Positions 1 through 14,900 of a DNA stretch of 64,000 nucleotides are shown one piece after another. This stretch comes from Eremophila alpestris peregrina (lineage: Eukaryota; Chordata; Aves; Passeriformes; Alaudidae), in NCBI GenBank assembly GCA_009792885.1, contig WMCF01000026.1:2418001-2482000 (forward strand). Reading direction: 5' to 3'. The notes below the pieces were generated by a model. It was not told where the DNA came from, searched no databases, and saw only the letters and a list, made by a program, of their open reading frames with translations. Every line of letters starts with the position of its first letter. The stretch's first letter is position 1. Both the position numbers and the translations under genes were made by a program.

Positions 1-3000
1 ACTTTTAAGGGTTGGTATGAGGATTTTTGGGTTAAGTAGGCCAAATACTGTCCCTTTTTTCCTGTTCCTTTCTCCTTCAAGGCCTACTCAACTGAAATTC
101 AAATCTCTTCTGTTACTTAAAAATTGTCATAAGAAACAGAATTTTGTTTTACACCTGAATAATTCTCTTTTCTCTTTCTTACGAAAGTCTTACAGATATA
201 GTCTTATTAACTGAATGCTTTGGAGTGTTCTTTTTTTATTATTAAACTGGAATGGCTTTATTAAGATTAACATTTATAGAAACTATAATGCTAAAGTCTG
301 AATCAATTCAGAATCAGATTATGAAATGCATTTAAAAGAAACTAATATCTTCATGTGTGAAAATAATTTTAGTGTAACAGTTAATCTTAGAATTTATTTT
401 CAGCAGGCTTGAAGCTCATTTTGAGACAGGAAAGTGTGTGAATCAGTGTCAGACATCAGTTTGGGGTATTACCTTTGATAACAGTGTGATTATCCAACAT
501 AGAAAGGATACACTAAGAGCAAGGTCTCTTCTGTATGTGCAGATTTATGAAAATGTTTTCTTATTGCTTTTAAACAAAGCATTATTTGACAATGCTGAAA
601 CTCAATTTTGATATCTGTCTATACAGCACAGTATTTGTATAATAACCAAGTCAGACCTGCTACCAGTGTAATGGCATGGGCATAAACAGTGTAAACTGCA
701 CAAATATGGTCTCACCAACTGTTATCTTGAGGTAAACACACTTTATCTTGGTCAAGAAATTAATTTAAAATGCTAAAGTAATAACAAATGAAAACAACAT
801 GGTGCATATATTTTACAGAACTGCTGCACTTACCTTAAGCTAAATTCCAGATCTACATTCCACACCAGTGAAAAATTGTCTGCAGTTTTATTGTGTTAGT
901 GTCAGGGGAGGAACAATATCACACAGAATTTCTTGGGTGTTTTGTCACAAATCATGTCTGCATTTTCACAGAGGAGTTATTTCCAACTTTAAACTGCTTC
1001 CCAAGTCAATTTTTGCTATAAGCAAATATATATACATAAAGATAATTAAAAACCAAAAGAGACTAAAAAGTTTATGTAAATTATACAAAAATTCACAGCT
1101 GTCAGTGTATATTCAAAAAATCAATTGGAATAATCGGATGGATCTTTAATTTTTCTTAAATGCACATCCATTATTTCTACCACTTTTTAATACAGTGTGG
1201 GGGGGGATGTACATATATTCTGATAACTACAAAAACTACTACAAAAATAAGTAGAGATTTATTATGTATAATTACAATATGTATTATATGGTAATTTATA
1301 TATATGATCCTATATGCACTATGTAATAATGTATATATAACAATAGTGTCAAAAAATATGAAAGCAAAATATTCTACAAGTGTGCTCTACAGCATTCATA
1401 AAAGGATGAAATTCTTTGTGTCTGGCTTGTTAGCAGCTTTAGGAATTATACATACAAAGAATGTATTTCTTTCTTCTTTGGATTTTCTTTACAGCAGAAA
1501 AATGTACATCTGAGTTTGGTTTTCTTCTCCTATGTAATATTCATGACATTCAGAAACTTGGAAGGGAAAAAGATGGTCTGTGTCAAAATTCCAGGCAAGA
1601 ACTCTTCTCCAAATTGATATTTCTATTCTAACAAGAGATAAAATGGTTATTTCTGCATGTAGTAGCATAGCAGAGCTAAAAGAAGAGAATGGTATCCTTA
1701 CCTTTTTTTTTTTTTTAATTCATCTGTGTCCTCCTAAAATTTAGGTTGCATTCTGTTAAATTATTAACTCTATTTCAAAGCAGACATTGAGAACTTGTCA
1801 AGAGAGAATAAGTTCAGTGGTATTCATGAAGTTTCTCTCTATAATGCACAAACACTTAATAAGAACAGATAGAGTGGAGAAGAGGTGCAGCTCTGGCAGG
1901 GGAGGGGAGTGCTGTGTACTGACTGGAATACATACTCATTCCTATTAAGACTTTTAGTAGCTTTAAAGAAGTCACTCAGAGGATGAATGTAGCAATTTTG
2001 GTTATTTAAATTTAAATGTATTGGTAGTCTGAATTTTAATGTTGTGTGACTTGCAAAAGACTTTGAATAGCAATACAGTTTGATATTTTTTTTTAATGTA
2101 GATTTCTTTTTAAAGCTTCCATATAAGAGTAGTTACTGTTTAACTTGAATGTTATAGTGAAAATGCTTTGGGTAATTTCTTGTGTTGTTTCAGGAGTAGG
2201 CTGAGAAGAGTTAATGAACATGACTTGACTAAGTTAGTCTATTCTTTTATTATTAATAATGTTGAGGTTTTAAAGTTAAAAATTGATGCTGAAAGCTTTG
2301 TAGTTTTATGTGTTAAGGTTCTTCTTTGTGCTTAAGATCATGCGCATTTTTAATAATGGCTTTGGTTTACCTCTTATATCTCAAAAGCGGTACACAAGCC
2401 ACAGATGGCTGTATGAGGCAATTTAAATTAGCTTTTGAGCACTGAAGGTTTGCCCTAAATTCACAGAAAAAAGTATACTTAGATCCTTTAATACAGACAT
2501 ATATACATTAGTGCAGTGTCTGTAGGCCATGCAGGCCATGTTGCTCACATGTAGTGAATATTCCTTTGATTGCACTAACAATAGAAATCTAAATGTAAAA
2601 TGGGTAATTTCCTCTGAAGCTTAGCTGGTTTAAAATATTATCTGCCTCTTCTGTGTATCCTACTCTTTTGCAAAACCTTCATTCTCAGAATGAAGAGCAA
2701 AACATTATTTGTATCAGCACCACAGATATCTTAGTTAAGTGTGGCATACATTGGCCAGGTGGAGCAGGCTATTTCACACTAGTTGTGATGCAGCTGGCAA
2801 TTGTTATGACCAAAAATAAACAAATGAGAACGATAGAAAGTGCAGGTCACATTTTGTGTAACAGACTGTAGAAACAAGATAATCTCCCTATCTGAACAGC
2901 CTGAAATTCTCCTTTTGGAATAGATTTTCACAAAGCAAAGTGCATGCCAGAAACTGTCCTAATGCTATTAAAGGCAAAGCTTGTGTTTTATGTGTAAATA

Positions 3001-6000
3001 AAAAATATAACATGTCATAGCTAGAAAATGTATATTAGAATTTTTGGAAAAGCAACTTCTGTTATTGGGTTTTATTTCCCTATAGAATAACTCTTGCTTT
3101 ATCAGTAGATCTTAGTCTTATCTCAATATGTTTAAATAAAATAGTCTGCTGTGATACCTCGTGACTGAACAGAAAGGAGGCTACAATATTTATATCACTG
3201 AAAAATATATACATAGAAATAATTTTAAAAACCCACTAGAGATCTTAACATGCTCTACAAGAATTTTTTTAGATATGAACTTAAAATCCAATGTAGGTAA
3301 TAGGTAATAGTTCAATTAGACCATTCATACAGAAGTTGAGAAAGGGTTAAAGTTGTGAAAGGGTTGTCATAAAAGAAAAAATGAAGTTGAGGAGGAATAC
3401 ATAACATTCATAATCCAAAGATCCGTCTCCATAATGGTATTTCAGAAATAAATTCTTTTTTTTTTTTTTAATAAATACCTGTAAATACATATCTTTTTCA
3501 TTCAGGTATGAGGCCACTGGTTTTTATTGCATATTTATAACACTGATATCAATCAACATAACTTGTATATAGGTTTTCTGTGCTGTTTATAAGCCATGAA
3601 CTTTTAAGAACACTTATGCAGAAAAAAACTGACACATTTGTGTTAGATAGAAAAAAAAATCCATACACATGCCATCTTAAACAGAATTACTTTATGCATT
3701 TATATAGTGTTTTTCAGAATACTATTGATTATGTATTAAAAACTTATTTTCTCTTATCAACTTAAAAGACAATCAGAACTTATATAAACTTGAAAAATGA
3801 GTGTGTTGAACATAACTTCCACCTCAACTCTCACTCCCACTTATTGCAGTGCTGTCTATAATTCAGATGCTGGTTGATACAATTACCTATTCACTTTTTG
3901 CCTTTATCTTTGACTAGCAAGGGTTGAAGTGTTTCATTATCATTAAGGTCGTGTTCTAGTTTACTCCAAGCACACTCTTTTGTCACTTGCCTTAGACACC
4001 AGAAGATGATTGATGGTGTCAGATCCTGTTAAGGTTTACATCATAACTGAAAGGAGATGTTACGGTGAAGTGCAAATTACAGACTGCTAAAATGCCTGCC
4101 ACTAACAATTATGGTGGGGCAGTATAAAATTTCTCATTTGTTTCCAAAGGTCAGATTAATAAAGCTGCTTGGCACTTTGTCATAGAGGGTGGACCCAGCT
4201 GTCTGTTTAGATTATGCTTAAGAGTCTAGTGTTTCTAAGGAAACATTGCAAGGAATGAATGCATCCATTTTAACTAGCAGTTTAAATGTGGTAATTATTA
4301 CACCTTATTCTGAAGGGATCCAAACCAGAGGTTGCAGTCACTCAAATGTCTTTCTGCTCCTTATTTCATACATATATACCTATAATAGATTTTTTCGTAA
4401 GTTTCTTTTTTAATCCTTAAATTTAAAGTAGCTTCCCAAGACCTGAAAAGCTAATTCCTTAGATGAATAAGCTGTAATCTAAAATGCATCAAATATTAAA
4501 ATTAGACCTACTCATATATATATGGCACAAATTTGAACAAGGAACTTAGTTATTTAAATAAAATATTTTAATTCTATTAAAACAATGAATAGATATCTTA
4601 CAGTTTAAAATGTAATTCAAGAGAGTAAAATTAAAAATTATGCTTATATTGTAGCTGCTTAAGTGATTAGTGCAAAAAACATACAAAATTTTTTGATTAT
4701 GCAGTTGTGTACATCTTTAGCAAATGAATACAGTTTTCTACCCATTCTTCCTGATAACAAAATTTCTGGTCATTTTTCAAAGTAGCTTTTTAAATGTTTG
4801 CTGAAATGTAAAACTTAATTTACTATTATTTTAAAAAGGTGGTCATTTTGGTTTTTTTTTTTTCTATACTTTAAATACATATAACAGTATCCTTGGAAGA
4901 AAAAACAGAGACTTGAGACTTGGCAAGAAGTTGGCAATAGAGTTACTAAAATATAGGTCTGAATATACTACTGAAGGAACTGAGGTTTTAGATTGAATTT
5001 AATTTAATCATAAGCAAATACAGAGAAGAGTTACTCTACTGATCAGACAGTATTTTTAAGCAGAACTCAAGAACACAATTTTTTTTTCCCAGCAGAATGG
5101 GATACTTTGAAAGCATATTGATACAAATGCTTGAAGAAAGCATGGAACAGCTGAAATGAAAAGTTAGGTAGATTATAATCATTTTAAACAAGAGGCAATG
5201 CGCCTTGCATGCAGCAAGATATTTCTCTGTGTGCAGTTTTCCCCTCTTTGTGTGAATTAATATGATATTAAAAAGGCTATGTGTGATTGTGTGCAAATTA
5301 TAAAGTAAAAATCGAATGAAACCTCATTCAGGAGGATTTTCCCTGGTTCTGTGAAACTAAGAAAGAGATTTGGTTTACCTGTACACAAATATATTGGAGT
5401 TCATGCAAAGTGATGCATTAATGAAAGAAAAACATCAGGAAATTGCCTGAGACAGATGGTAGGAGTCACTCAGCTTCTCCTTTAAATTGAAGCAAGATTT
5501 CTCTTATCTGGAAGACTAATCTTGAAGTGTTCTGTTTATAGGGCAAGGTAAAATGTTTCATTTTATGGGTTATGATAAAATGCTCTGGTTTTTTTGCTTT
5601 TACATATGTGTGTAAAGATAACTTCATTTGTGCACCCATGGCCTGAAAAATTTTCTCTAAAGCCTTCTTTTTCCATGTTCTCTCCCACCTGTGCCCCATT
5701 TTGCATAAGCTCTGTCTCCCTTTTCATACCAGCCATTCATATCTTTCAAGATTTGGCATGGCAGAAAATAATCTTTGCTCTCAGGGGAGAATATGTGTAA
5801 AGCTGAAAATGTAACCACCCTTGAATGTTGAAGGGTAGGATATGCCTTTGAACTTGCAAAGGTTTTTAGAGATTAAATATTTGAAGTAACTTCTAGCTTT
5901 CTTCATAGTCATAGGGCACACAGTTTTCAGTTTCAGATTGTGAAAAGGAGTAAACTTTATGGGTCTGAGTGAAAACAGCTAAGGTGAACATTCAGTTTGG

Positions 6001-9000
6001 ATCATGTCTTTACAGGCTTACTTTTTGTAAATTGACCTATTCTTCCATCACCTTGGAGGACCTGGTGAATCTTCAAGAAATAATTGTATTTTATTAATGA
6101 ATAGGGATTCAAATATTTTGTTTTTTAAAATGTTATCTGAAATCATAATAGGGTAGATTTTGACTGATTCTTAAAGATTTTTTAAGTTTATATGATGTGT
6201 AGATAACTGTCAGAAAAAGTTTGTCTTTCCAAATTGTAATAGTTGACAATAAGGTTTGCCAGATTTTGTTTTACTCAGCTATGGAAAGGATATCCATATG
6301 GTATCATTGCAATCACAGCAACAAACTGTAATTCTGTGTGGCCCTGCATGATTACATTAGACAGGGCCTTTAGCTGTTTAGAAAACAGCTATTGATCAAA
6401 AAGCTGTTTATCAGAGTCCCCAGCCTGGGAAAGAAATACAGTGGGATAGATTTTTGTTTGTACTCTTATCAGAATTTTCTTGGACAGGTTTTGGTTAAAA
6501 GGTAAATCCATGGCTGATAAAGTAATGGCTGATTGTTGGTTAAATAATCTAAAAGATTTGACACGAATGGTTACACAGTTAAATACCATTCTGTAAGAAA
6601 GTGTCTTTGTATTCAGTGGCAACGTGATAGAGTGGGATTCTTTATTCTCTTTGTGCTCGCTGGTCTTTGTAGCATGTAGAATTTACTTGCACATATGGTG
6701 CCCAGGCTATAAATTTTTGTTTCTCTAGCATTTGGTGTCCTGTCTAGACTTAACCTAAGTATAGGCTTAGATTGCTATGCTGGCAGGATCTCAAAACAAA
6801 AATTCTCAATAATAAGGTTGAAATTACTCTCTATTTAAATTATGCACAAAAATTAGATATACTTTTGGGAATGCTAGCCCACTAGCAATAATCAGTCAAA
6901 TTTTGATGTTTTCGTTCTTTTAAAAGACTATAAAAATCCATGGCAGCATTACTTTAATGGAAATTTTAAAAAGTATTTCATTATCTCAGAAATAAATAAA
7001 TCCAAGAATAATGAAACAAGCATTTTTCTTAGCTTTTTATAGTCCTGCATAGAGCTGATTAAATTAAAGCCATCAGAAGGGAGGAAAGATTAGAGAATTT
7101 TAGCAAATAGAAATGCATAGAAAATTCCCATTTGTATTATAAGTGCCACCAAGTTTCTAATAAGCACACATTGATTCTTCCTCCTAAAATGTAAAAGCTG
7201 TGATTTTGTGGCCTTAAGGATAATTGCTCACTAAAAATACATTACAAATGGAGGAAAAAAATTCAATAAAACCATTCTGGTATCATAATAATAATTTCTG
7301 TGCTCAAAGGATCATATATGTAGGTGGCACTTTGGTCTAATTAGCAGTATAACCAGAAACATTGAAAAGTCTTGTTACTTTCTGTAATTGTAACTGACAT
7401 CACAAAATAAAAGCAATATATAGAGTCAGGAGTATTAGAAATGGAATACATTGGCAGATACAGTGATACAGTGATGAAAGCTAAAGAGAATGTGTTTGTA
7501 TTACTTAAACATAGTCTTTCTAAGGTGGTTCAATGTACTCCTGTGTAATTATATATTAATAAACATTGAAATATGTCTGTATGTTCACAGACATACAGAT
7601 AAAACGTCAGGACAGACAGACAATAAAAAGTATGTAGAAGGAAGATCTCAGAACAGAAATGAGATTCTAGGGAAAAAAGGATTTCTTGTGAGTCTTTAAT
7701 AGCCTTTAGATACATATTTTAAATAAAAATTTTGAGGTATCATGTCATCTATAGCAAGTGTAATAAAAGTAGCAGGAAATGCTGAACTTTGTCCCATTCA
7801 TTTCTTTTAATTTCCACTTCAAATTGAAGTGTTGGATTACAAAGAACTTGGAAGTGTAATGTAGTTCAAGTTTAAAACACTCAAATTCAAATATACAGTA
7901 TTATAGATATTTCTTCTTTCAAATTTGGGTTTTTTTATGGAGTGTTTGGGGAGTTTTTTGGTAAAGCATGTCACATGAGTCTGTGTGACTGTATGCATTC
8001 ATTCTGGATGAACGCTCTTTGAAGCATTAGCATTTTTCATAGGTTTGTATTTTAATACACTTGCTGGACATACTGATGACTGAATGTGCGAGGTGTGTGA
8101 CCTGTTATCCCCTTTCCTGGATTATTACAAAAAAAGTCTTTTTATGTGCCTGTTTATCTTCATAAGCAGTCAATTGCAAATTGCATTTCTTCCTTTACGT
8201 GTCTCTCTGGAGAGGTATTACGAGACATGAAACCTGTTTACTTTCTTTCAAGCTCTTCTGTACTGACTGAGATTGCCCTTTTCCACATGTCTACTTTATT
8301 CTTGCAGTTGTGGCAAATGCTCAGAGTTTAGGGGAATCATAAATGCAAGCAAGCTACAGCTTGCCATGCGGAGCATGAAGGTCACTACTGTTTCCCCTCA
8401 CTGGGATTGCAATGTCTCATCAGGCACCTTAGCAATCTGATCTAGTTGCTGGCAGAAAAGTCAATATTTGCATTTTGTTGAATATGCATGCCCACCAGCG
8501 TTTGGAAAAAGGGTTATTTGCTATCTGTGCTTGTATGATTATCTTGTTTGCATTCACAAGATACTATCTGCCAATCCTCTAATGATTCAAAGACAACGTT
8601 GTATTGAAGTTATTTCATTATTAGGATTAATTCATTGCTATTCTAGATTAAACAGGTTTAGCATTTTTTGTTCTTTAATTTCAGATAGGGCACTGGAAGG
8701 ACAACTTGAAGAAAAATGTCAAAAAATGCTTTAACTCACGGAATGTTAAGTGTACATAGAGAAGCCATTTTAGTTCATGTTGTGTTAACGTATCACTTTT
8801 TAAAGAACTTTTGAATCACGCTGCTTGCTGAGAAATACTGTTTTCCCTGCAAACTACTGTTTAGTGCAAAATAGATGAATGATTTTTAAATTGCCTAAAA
8901 ATGAATTGATGGAATTGAAAAAAATTCATAATTTGAATATGACAATTTTCTTAACTTATGTGCAATCACCTTTTGTAGGCCATAGAGTCAAAAACATTCT

Positions 9001-11765
9001 CTACTGGTAGTTTCTTATGTACATATAGTGAATTTGATTGACTTCAGTGGGATTCTGCAGGTGTGCTTGATTTTGATGGCAGACAGAGATGTAAATCAGA
9101 GCACGTAATTCTGACAGATTTGAAATGCAGAAAAAAAATCCTTTCCAGAGTGCCATCAAAGTATCTTAGCAATACATTTACAAAATTGCTCCCTTAGGTT
9201 TTGGGAAATATTGGGCAGAGGTCAGTAATTTAGAAATTTATATTACTCTTCAGAGTGATTCAATTAATTAAAATGCTCTTACTTTCTTAGAACAGAAAAA
9301 TTCTAAATTAATTGATTAAATTGAGGTAGAAGAGGAGGGTTGTGTTAACTCAAAAACAGGGACCAAAAAAATCCTGTCATCTTCCAACAGCAGATACAAA
9401 CAATGCATTTTAAAGTTTTCTTTTGAAGAGAATACCCCTCTGTTAAACAGAATTTTGACCAGCCACTTAGTCGTGCCTCTGCTCATCAAAGGCAGTATCT
9501 GTTGAGGATGGAGTTGGACATCAGAGCAACCAGGGAAGTGTTTTAAGGTAGTAAGAGGGAGACCTGGCCGCTTCTGTCACCATTCTCAAAACAAGAGAGG
9601 AAAACTGGATACCAGTGAACCAATTTAGTTGATTGTGTCTTAATTTTTCCTTGGTCCTTGACTCAGGACTGGTGAGCTTTAGTGAGCATTACATCAAGTG
9701 GGTGAATCACTTTATGCATACAAAGAAAGCTAGCAGATACCTAACTATTTTTTCTGTCCTGAATGTTTTCTTACTTGAGATGGTGTGGAGGCCTAGAGAA
9801 GCTGACTTTTGTTGCAGGGTGGACTGTGGTAATGTCACTCTGTGAAATGTAAGATTTTCCACTTAAGAAATAGACAGAGAGGAAAGCTCTTCTATAACTC
9901 AGCAAGCAGGACAACCTAGGGCTAAATATGATGTTATTTGCTAAATAAAAAATAAACAAGAGCAGTTTATCAGCCACAACATACAAGAGCACAAGCTGCG
10001 AGAATAATGTCAAATTTAAAACTGTCTATAGGACTTACATCCTCTAACTTGAAGGAATACTCACCCCATACTAATATTTGGTTCTATCAAAGTTATGGAG
10101 CACATTGCAATACAGCCAGCTACTGAAAATGACCTTTATTTCTAGCATCTATATGTCACCAGTTATTAGTGTTTCTTTCATTCCTGAGAATTCTGTGGGA
10201 TAAGCTCGGCCTTTCGGAAGCAGGAACTGAAGTTCACATTGCATGAATTGAATTTGGTACAGTCTTTTGTCTATTTGTCTTTCCACAAAGATTCATGACC
10301 AAGAGCTTGAAATACACATTGTATTGATTTCTGAAACTTTATCTTGTCATGTGTAAAACAGAAACTGAAAGCCAGTTTCACAATGGAAAATCAGAAATAT
10401 TTTAGATAAGTAGAATTTTTCCACTCAGCTTTACCAAGCACATAGAAATGACTTAATTTTGATGCATTCCTCTCATAACTATTTTCTCACTAGTAATTGT
10501 TCCATATTTTCATAACATTTGCTTCCATGTAGGAACTGTTTGATTGATTCTATTTTTGTTGTCCTGAGAGCAGGAGAACAATATGTCTTATTCTTTTTTT
10601 GTTCACTTTTGACATGTTTTTCTGGAGTAAGAAAGAATATCATCTTGAACAGTATCAAACGGATTTTTTGGCTGTTGGGTCAAAAATGTTTGGCTACCCC
10701 AAACTAAATAAATAAGCAGCAAATGATAAATAATGGAGTAGTCATTTTCTTCTACTAAATAATGAAATTCATATAGTGAAAAAATAAGCCATTCTATTTT
10801 ATGTCATCTGAAAAATTGATAACTAGTTTGTAGGCTTTACATTATTCAGATAACAGAAAATATGCAATATGTTTGGATTGATCTGCTTCTTCCCTTCAGC
10901 TGTACAACTACAAAGTTTAGCAGAATCTGTTTTATCTGTTCACTTTGAAACCCAGAAATATGTATGTTACAAATTGGGTATTAGAAAATCAAAGTATATT
11001 TTTTGTCTTTCAATGGAGTAACAGTTTTTTACTAACTTTTTGCTTAAAAGGTAGTCTGAATAGTAACTGGTATTTCTTCAAAGATAAAAGTGTGCTAGCT
11101 AATTCCTTGGTACTAAAAATATATTTTCTGCCTGTATTTTAATAAGAGATCTGTAATTGATACGTGGAATAACACTACCTACCTTTCCAGTAATAATTGT
11201 TTACCTTGATTCCAGTTTGCACATACCACCAGATGCTGGATTTGACAGAAAGCCATGTGTTTGACATGCAAATTTACATACAGATGTCTTAAGGGGATAT
11301 CAAAAATGCTTGGCGTTCTCTTTTATAGTAGTTGTGCTTAAAATAATGTGTTGTGTGTGCTTCAGTTGTGACTTTCAAGATGGAATTTTGACTAAGTTTT
11401 TCTAGTGTGTGTTACCACACTGAAGAGATTTGGCATAAATTGTGCAGCGCATCAAAAATGTGTTTTGTACTTCTGTTGTTCACATCTCATATGTTCTTAG
11501 AACCTCAAAAGTCACTTTATTGCCAAAATGGTTGCAGCTTAATCCAAATGACATAAATTTTTGGATGAACCTATGAGTTAAAATTGGTAGCACTTCTACA
11601 TTTTTGATAGATTTGTATTTTTTTCCTATATAAGTAATAATTTTATTAATCTAAAATACAAGGAAAATGAATATAAAAGAAAATTTGTCCATTGTAGTGA
11701 AAATCTTGTACTATAAGAAGTGCAAAACCTCACAATTATATGCCAGGCAAGCAAAACCTACGTAC
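1..11765 (+). other. FSTL5 intron sequence, 5' part of window
   Basis: AT-rich noncoding DNA with no exon I can support. It contains T runs near 1703-1716, 3456-3469 and 4853-4863 and short TA-rich tracts, and reading frames are short. Bases 4000-4310 look less random and are raised as a candidate conserved noncoding element. Intron assignment rests on the downstream acceptor at 37625 and the known very long FSTL5 introns; no upstream FSTL5 exon was seen here, so part of it could lie outside the gene. Confidence 0.6.
9030..9075. repeat. Possible relict of an old amniote interspersed repeat
   Basis: Contains GATTGACTTCAGTGGGATTC followed by TGCAGGTGTGC. The GACTTCAATGGG-type core recurs in old interspersed repeats of turtles, crocodilians and birds as I remember them. 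The family is not assigned, and the match is short, so this is tentative. Confidence 0.3.
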
Positions 11766-11923
11766 CTTTTTCTTTCTTTCTTTCTTTCTTTCTGTCTGTC
11801 ATTCTGTCTTTCTGTCTGTCTGTCATTCTGTCTTTCTGTCTGCCTTTCTGTCTTCCTCCTTCCCTTTCCCTTCTCTTTCCTTCCTTTTCTTTCTCTTTCC
11901 TTCCTTTCCTTTCTCTTTCCTTT
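11766..11923. repeat. CTTT/CTGT pyrimidine-rich microsatellite tract
   Basis: About 158 bases of interrupted tetranucleotide repeat: (CTTT)n, then mixed (CTGT)/(CTTT) with ATTCTG interruptions, then CCTT/CTTT variants. The plus strand is almost free of A. All three plus frames stay open across it, giving serine/leucine/phenylalanine-rich frames (for example 11667-11942) that are artefacts of composition, not genes. Confidence 0.95.
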
Positions 11924-14900
11924 AATAATTTATAAAGTTTAGAACAGCACTATGAAAATCCTGTTTAAAACATTTGCATAAAAGCCCTTAAATCCAAGCA
12001 ACCTTTTGTGTTTGAATGTCATAAGGAGGATCAAGAAAACTTTTGCCTTTATTTTTAACAGTTGTAAGAAAGTGTTGTAACAGCTGACTAACAGACTAGC
12101 AAAATAAATGTTTCAAAAGATATTTAAGTTAAGGAAATGATGCATTTGAATTTAATTGTTGTAACTTGGTTTTCTGAGTATATTATTTGGGCACATAAAT
12201 TTTATGTTAAGTACAATAATTTCAATGTTAAGGGAGTGGGAAACTCTTAAAGAGAGATTAGAATGTGTAGAAGCTACTTTTCAGATGCTAAATGACTGGT
12301 GAACTTACACCCCTATTGACACTGCTGTGAAAGACAGTTTTGTATCAAAGGCATTTGTCTAATGCTTTTGACACAGAGTTACAAATCAAAAAAAATACCA
12401 AATGACAAGGAAACATGGTTTTTAATAGACGAGACAAGGTTACAGGATTACATTCCTAAGGAGACTTAAACAAAAGTCATCTTCCTGTAAGTGTGAAAGA
12501 GATTTACAGGGGATAGATAATTTATGTTCCTGTGGAAGCTTTCTGAGGAAAACGCCTGTGCATGTAGATTTTCAAGCATCTAAAGAGTTGACCTGATGTT
12601 TATATTCTTTGTATGTAAAACCTATTCAGAAAAGGAAAGTATCTTCCTTTGCTGCAACATTTCAAAAGCAAAAGCTAAGATCTAAATTGCTGGTGGGGGA
12701 AGTTATCAATGGTGCTCAAAGGAATTTTTATCTGAAACAGTCAATTTTTAAAATCTCTGTAACAGCACTGAGCAAATAATGTGGTTTTAGGTCTATTTTG
12801 CTGCCTTGTGTAGCATAACTTTTCAAAGACTTCCAGAAAAGACCTAATAACAAATGTATTTTCAGTGAGCTAAATTTCTGTGTGTGTGCAAATCAGTGTA
12901 CATACTAGTAGGAGAGTATAATATGCATCAAAGATTTATTTTAATTTCTTAAAAATAGAACTAAACTATGAAAAAAATACTTAAAATTACAATAGGACAT
13001 CAAGTAGTCATTACAATTATTTTTGTGTATTTGGAAAAATACTTATATCTTTTTCACTACAATAGTTGCTTGAATGAAAAATCTTTCCAGTTTGGCTGGG
13101 CTTGAAATATTTTCATGTCTTAGATTTATGATGTCAAAATATAGCAGCCAGTTGGGGAGCAGCAGTGACAGACCAAAAATATTTATAGAATAACACATCA
13201 GTGAGAGAGATAAGTGCATGTGAGAATTGCAAACAATCCACAGGTAAGTAAAAATCTGATTGGAAAAGATTAATTTTATGTTTGTAATTTAAAAATTATA
13301 AAATCTGATTTTATAGTCTGGCAATAAAAACATAAACTCAAGGCCCATCGATGGCTACAGCTCGAGGTTTTGAGTGGCTGACTCAGCATGATTTTGCCAC
13401 CCCCACCCCCGACCAGCACTGGGCAGGAGTCACTTTCTGAAATGAAGGCTGTACTCTCATGTTTGTCATGTGAAGGTTAACGTGCTCTTCTAGGATGTGA
13501 CAGATCAAAGTTTGAGTCAGATCCTACTGATTTCACTTTTGAAGTTAGATCATACCTGAGCTAAACAAGATGGGCAAGACTGTGAGAGACAATTTGACCC
13601 TGTAGCTTAGCAGATGCTTTTTTTGTTTTAACTCAACCTTAGATGACTTATTTTACCAACAAGGCCTGATCAGAACTTACTGTAAAGCCTACGGTGTTGA
13701 GTTCGTGAAGCCTCTACAAATAATTTGTGTTTTGGTGGCTGCCATCCTGTACCCTTAAAAAATACCACGAGAAAACAACAACCAAAAAAAAAAAATTCAG
13801 GCAGCAGAAAAACCACTGAGCTTCTTTCATACCAGTGAACTGCCACAATTAATTTAATTCCTCTAGTTTAATACGCTCTTGAATGCTAACTCATTTGGCT
13901 GATGCAGGTGATATCAAGTTATAGCATCCCACAAATATCTGTGTACTTAGTCAAAAATGCAGAAATTGTTTTAGCCCGTTTAGTACTCTTCTGTAGCTGC
14001 TTCATAGTCCAAGGGTTCTACTAAAGTTACAGACTTTCCATGTCTTTATTTTTGGCACTAAATGACCATACATATTGTACATGAAGCACATCCAAACAGG
14101 TTTTCATAGAGAAATCTTATATCTCTGAAAAAAATGATATAACTGCACAGACCTTGACTGTACATCTTTAATGTCCTCCAGAGCTTTAAGGACTGAGGAC
14201 TTCTGTACTTTTTTCTCTCAGCTTTTCTCATGGAAATATATATATTTCCTCATATATATAGAGTATACGAAAGCACTCTACACAATGTCAGTCATAAGTC
14301 ATATTCTTCTGTATGAATATGCCATATTCTTCTAACAGGTGGTTTGGTAGCAGAATTTTTGAACTGGAGAGCTAGCCCCCACTATGAGATTACATTTGTA
14401 ATCCTCGCTTGCATTAAAGGAATCCAGACTTTTGTCTCAGAGGGAAACCATTAAAGCATTTGTAAATCACTGATCTGTTCAGGGATTTTCTGTTGTTTAT
14501 CTAGGGCAAGCCTACTGGGTGGCAATTAATGTTTCCTTATTTGGAGGAAACAATGTTCAGATACACAGAACAAAAATAATACACAAGATAAAAATTAATC
14601 ATTGAATAATCAACTATCATGAATAAACCCATGTCGAGTCTAAAGCTGCAGTGGTCTCATGCTTATTGTTTAGGAAAAAAAAAGGTTATTTTAAAAATCT
14701 AGGTTTGATCTTGAGGAAGACATCTCTAATTACTTAAAATTGTCTTACTTGACTCAGCTGAACAGGGCTGAAATCTCTAATTGAAAATGCTTGTGCTATT
14801 GTTAAACATTTATATGACAGCTTTAGATGCCTGTGAATGGTACAAGTTAAATTATTTGGTGAAATTAATTACAATTTTGCCTGCAGAGCACTGGTTTCTG

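Noticed and set aside
11667..11942. Three overlapping plus frames rich in Ser, Leu, Phe and Cys
   Set aside because: Produced by the CTTT/CTGT microsatellite, which lacks stops in all three frames.
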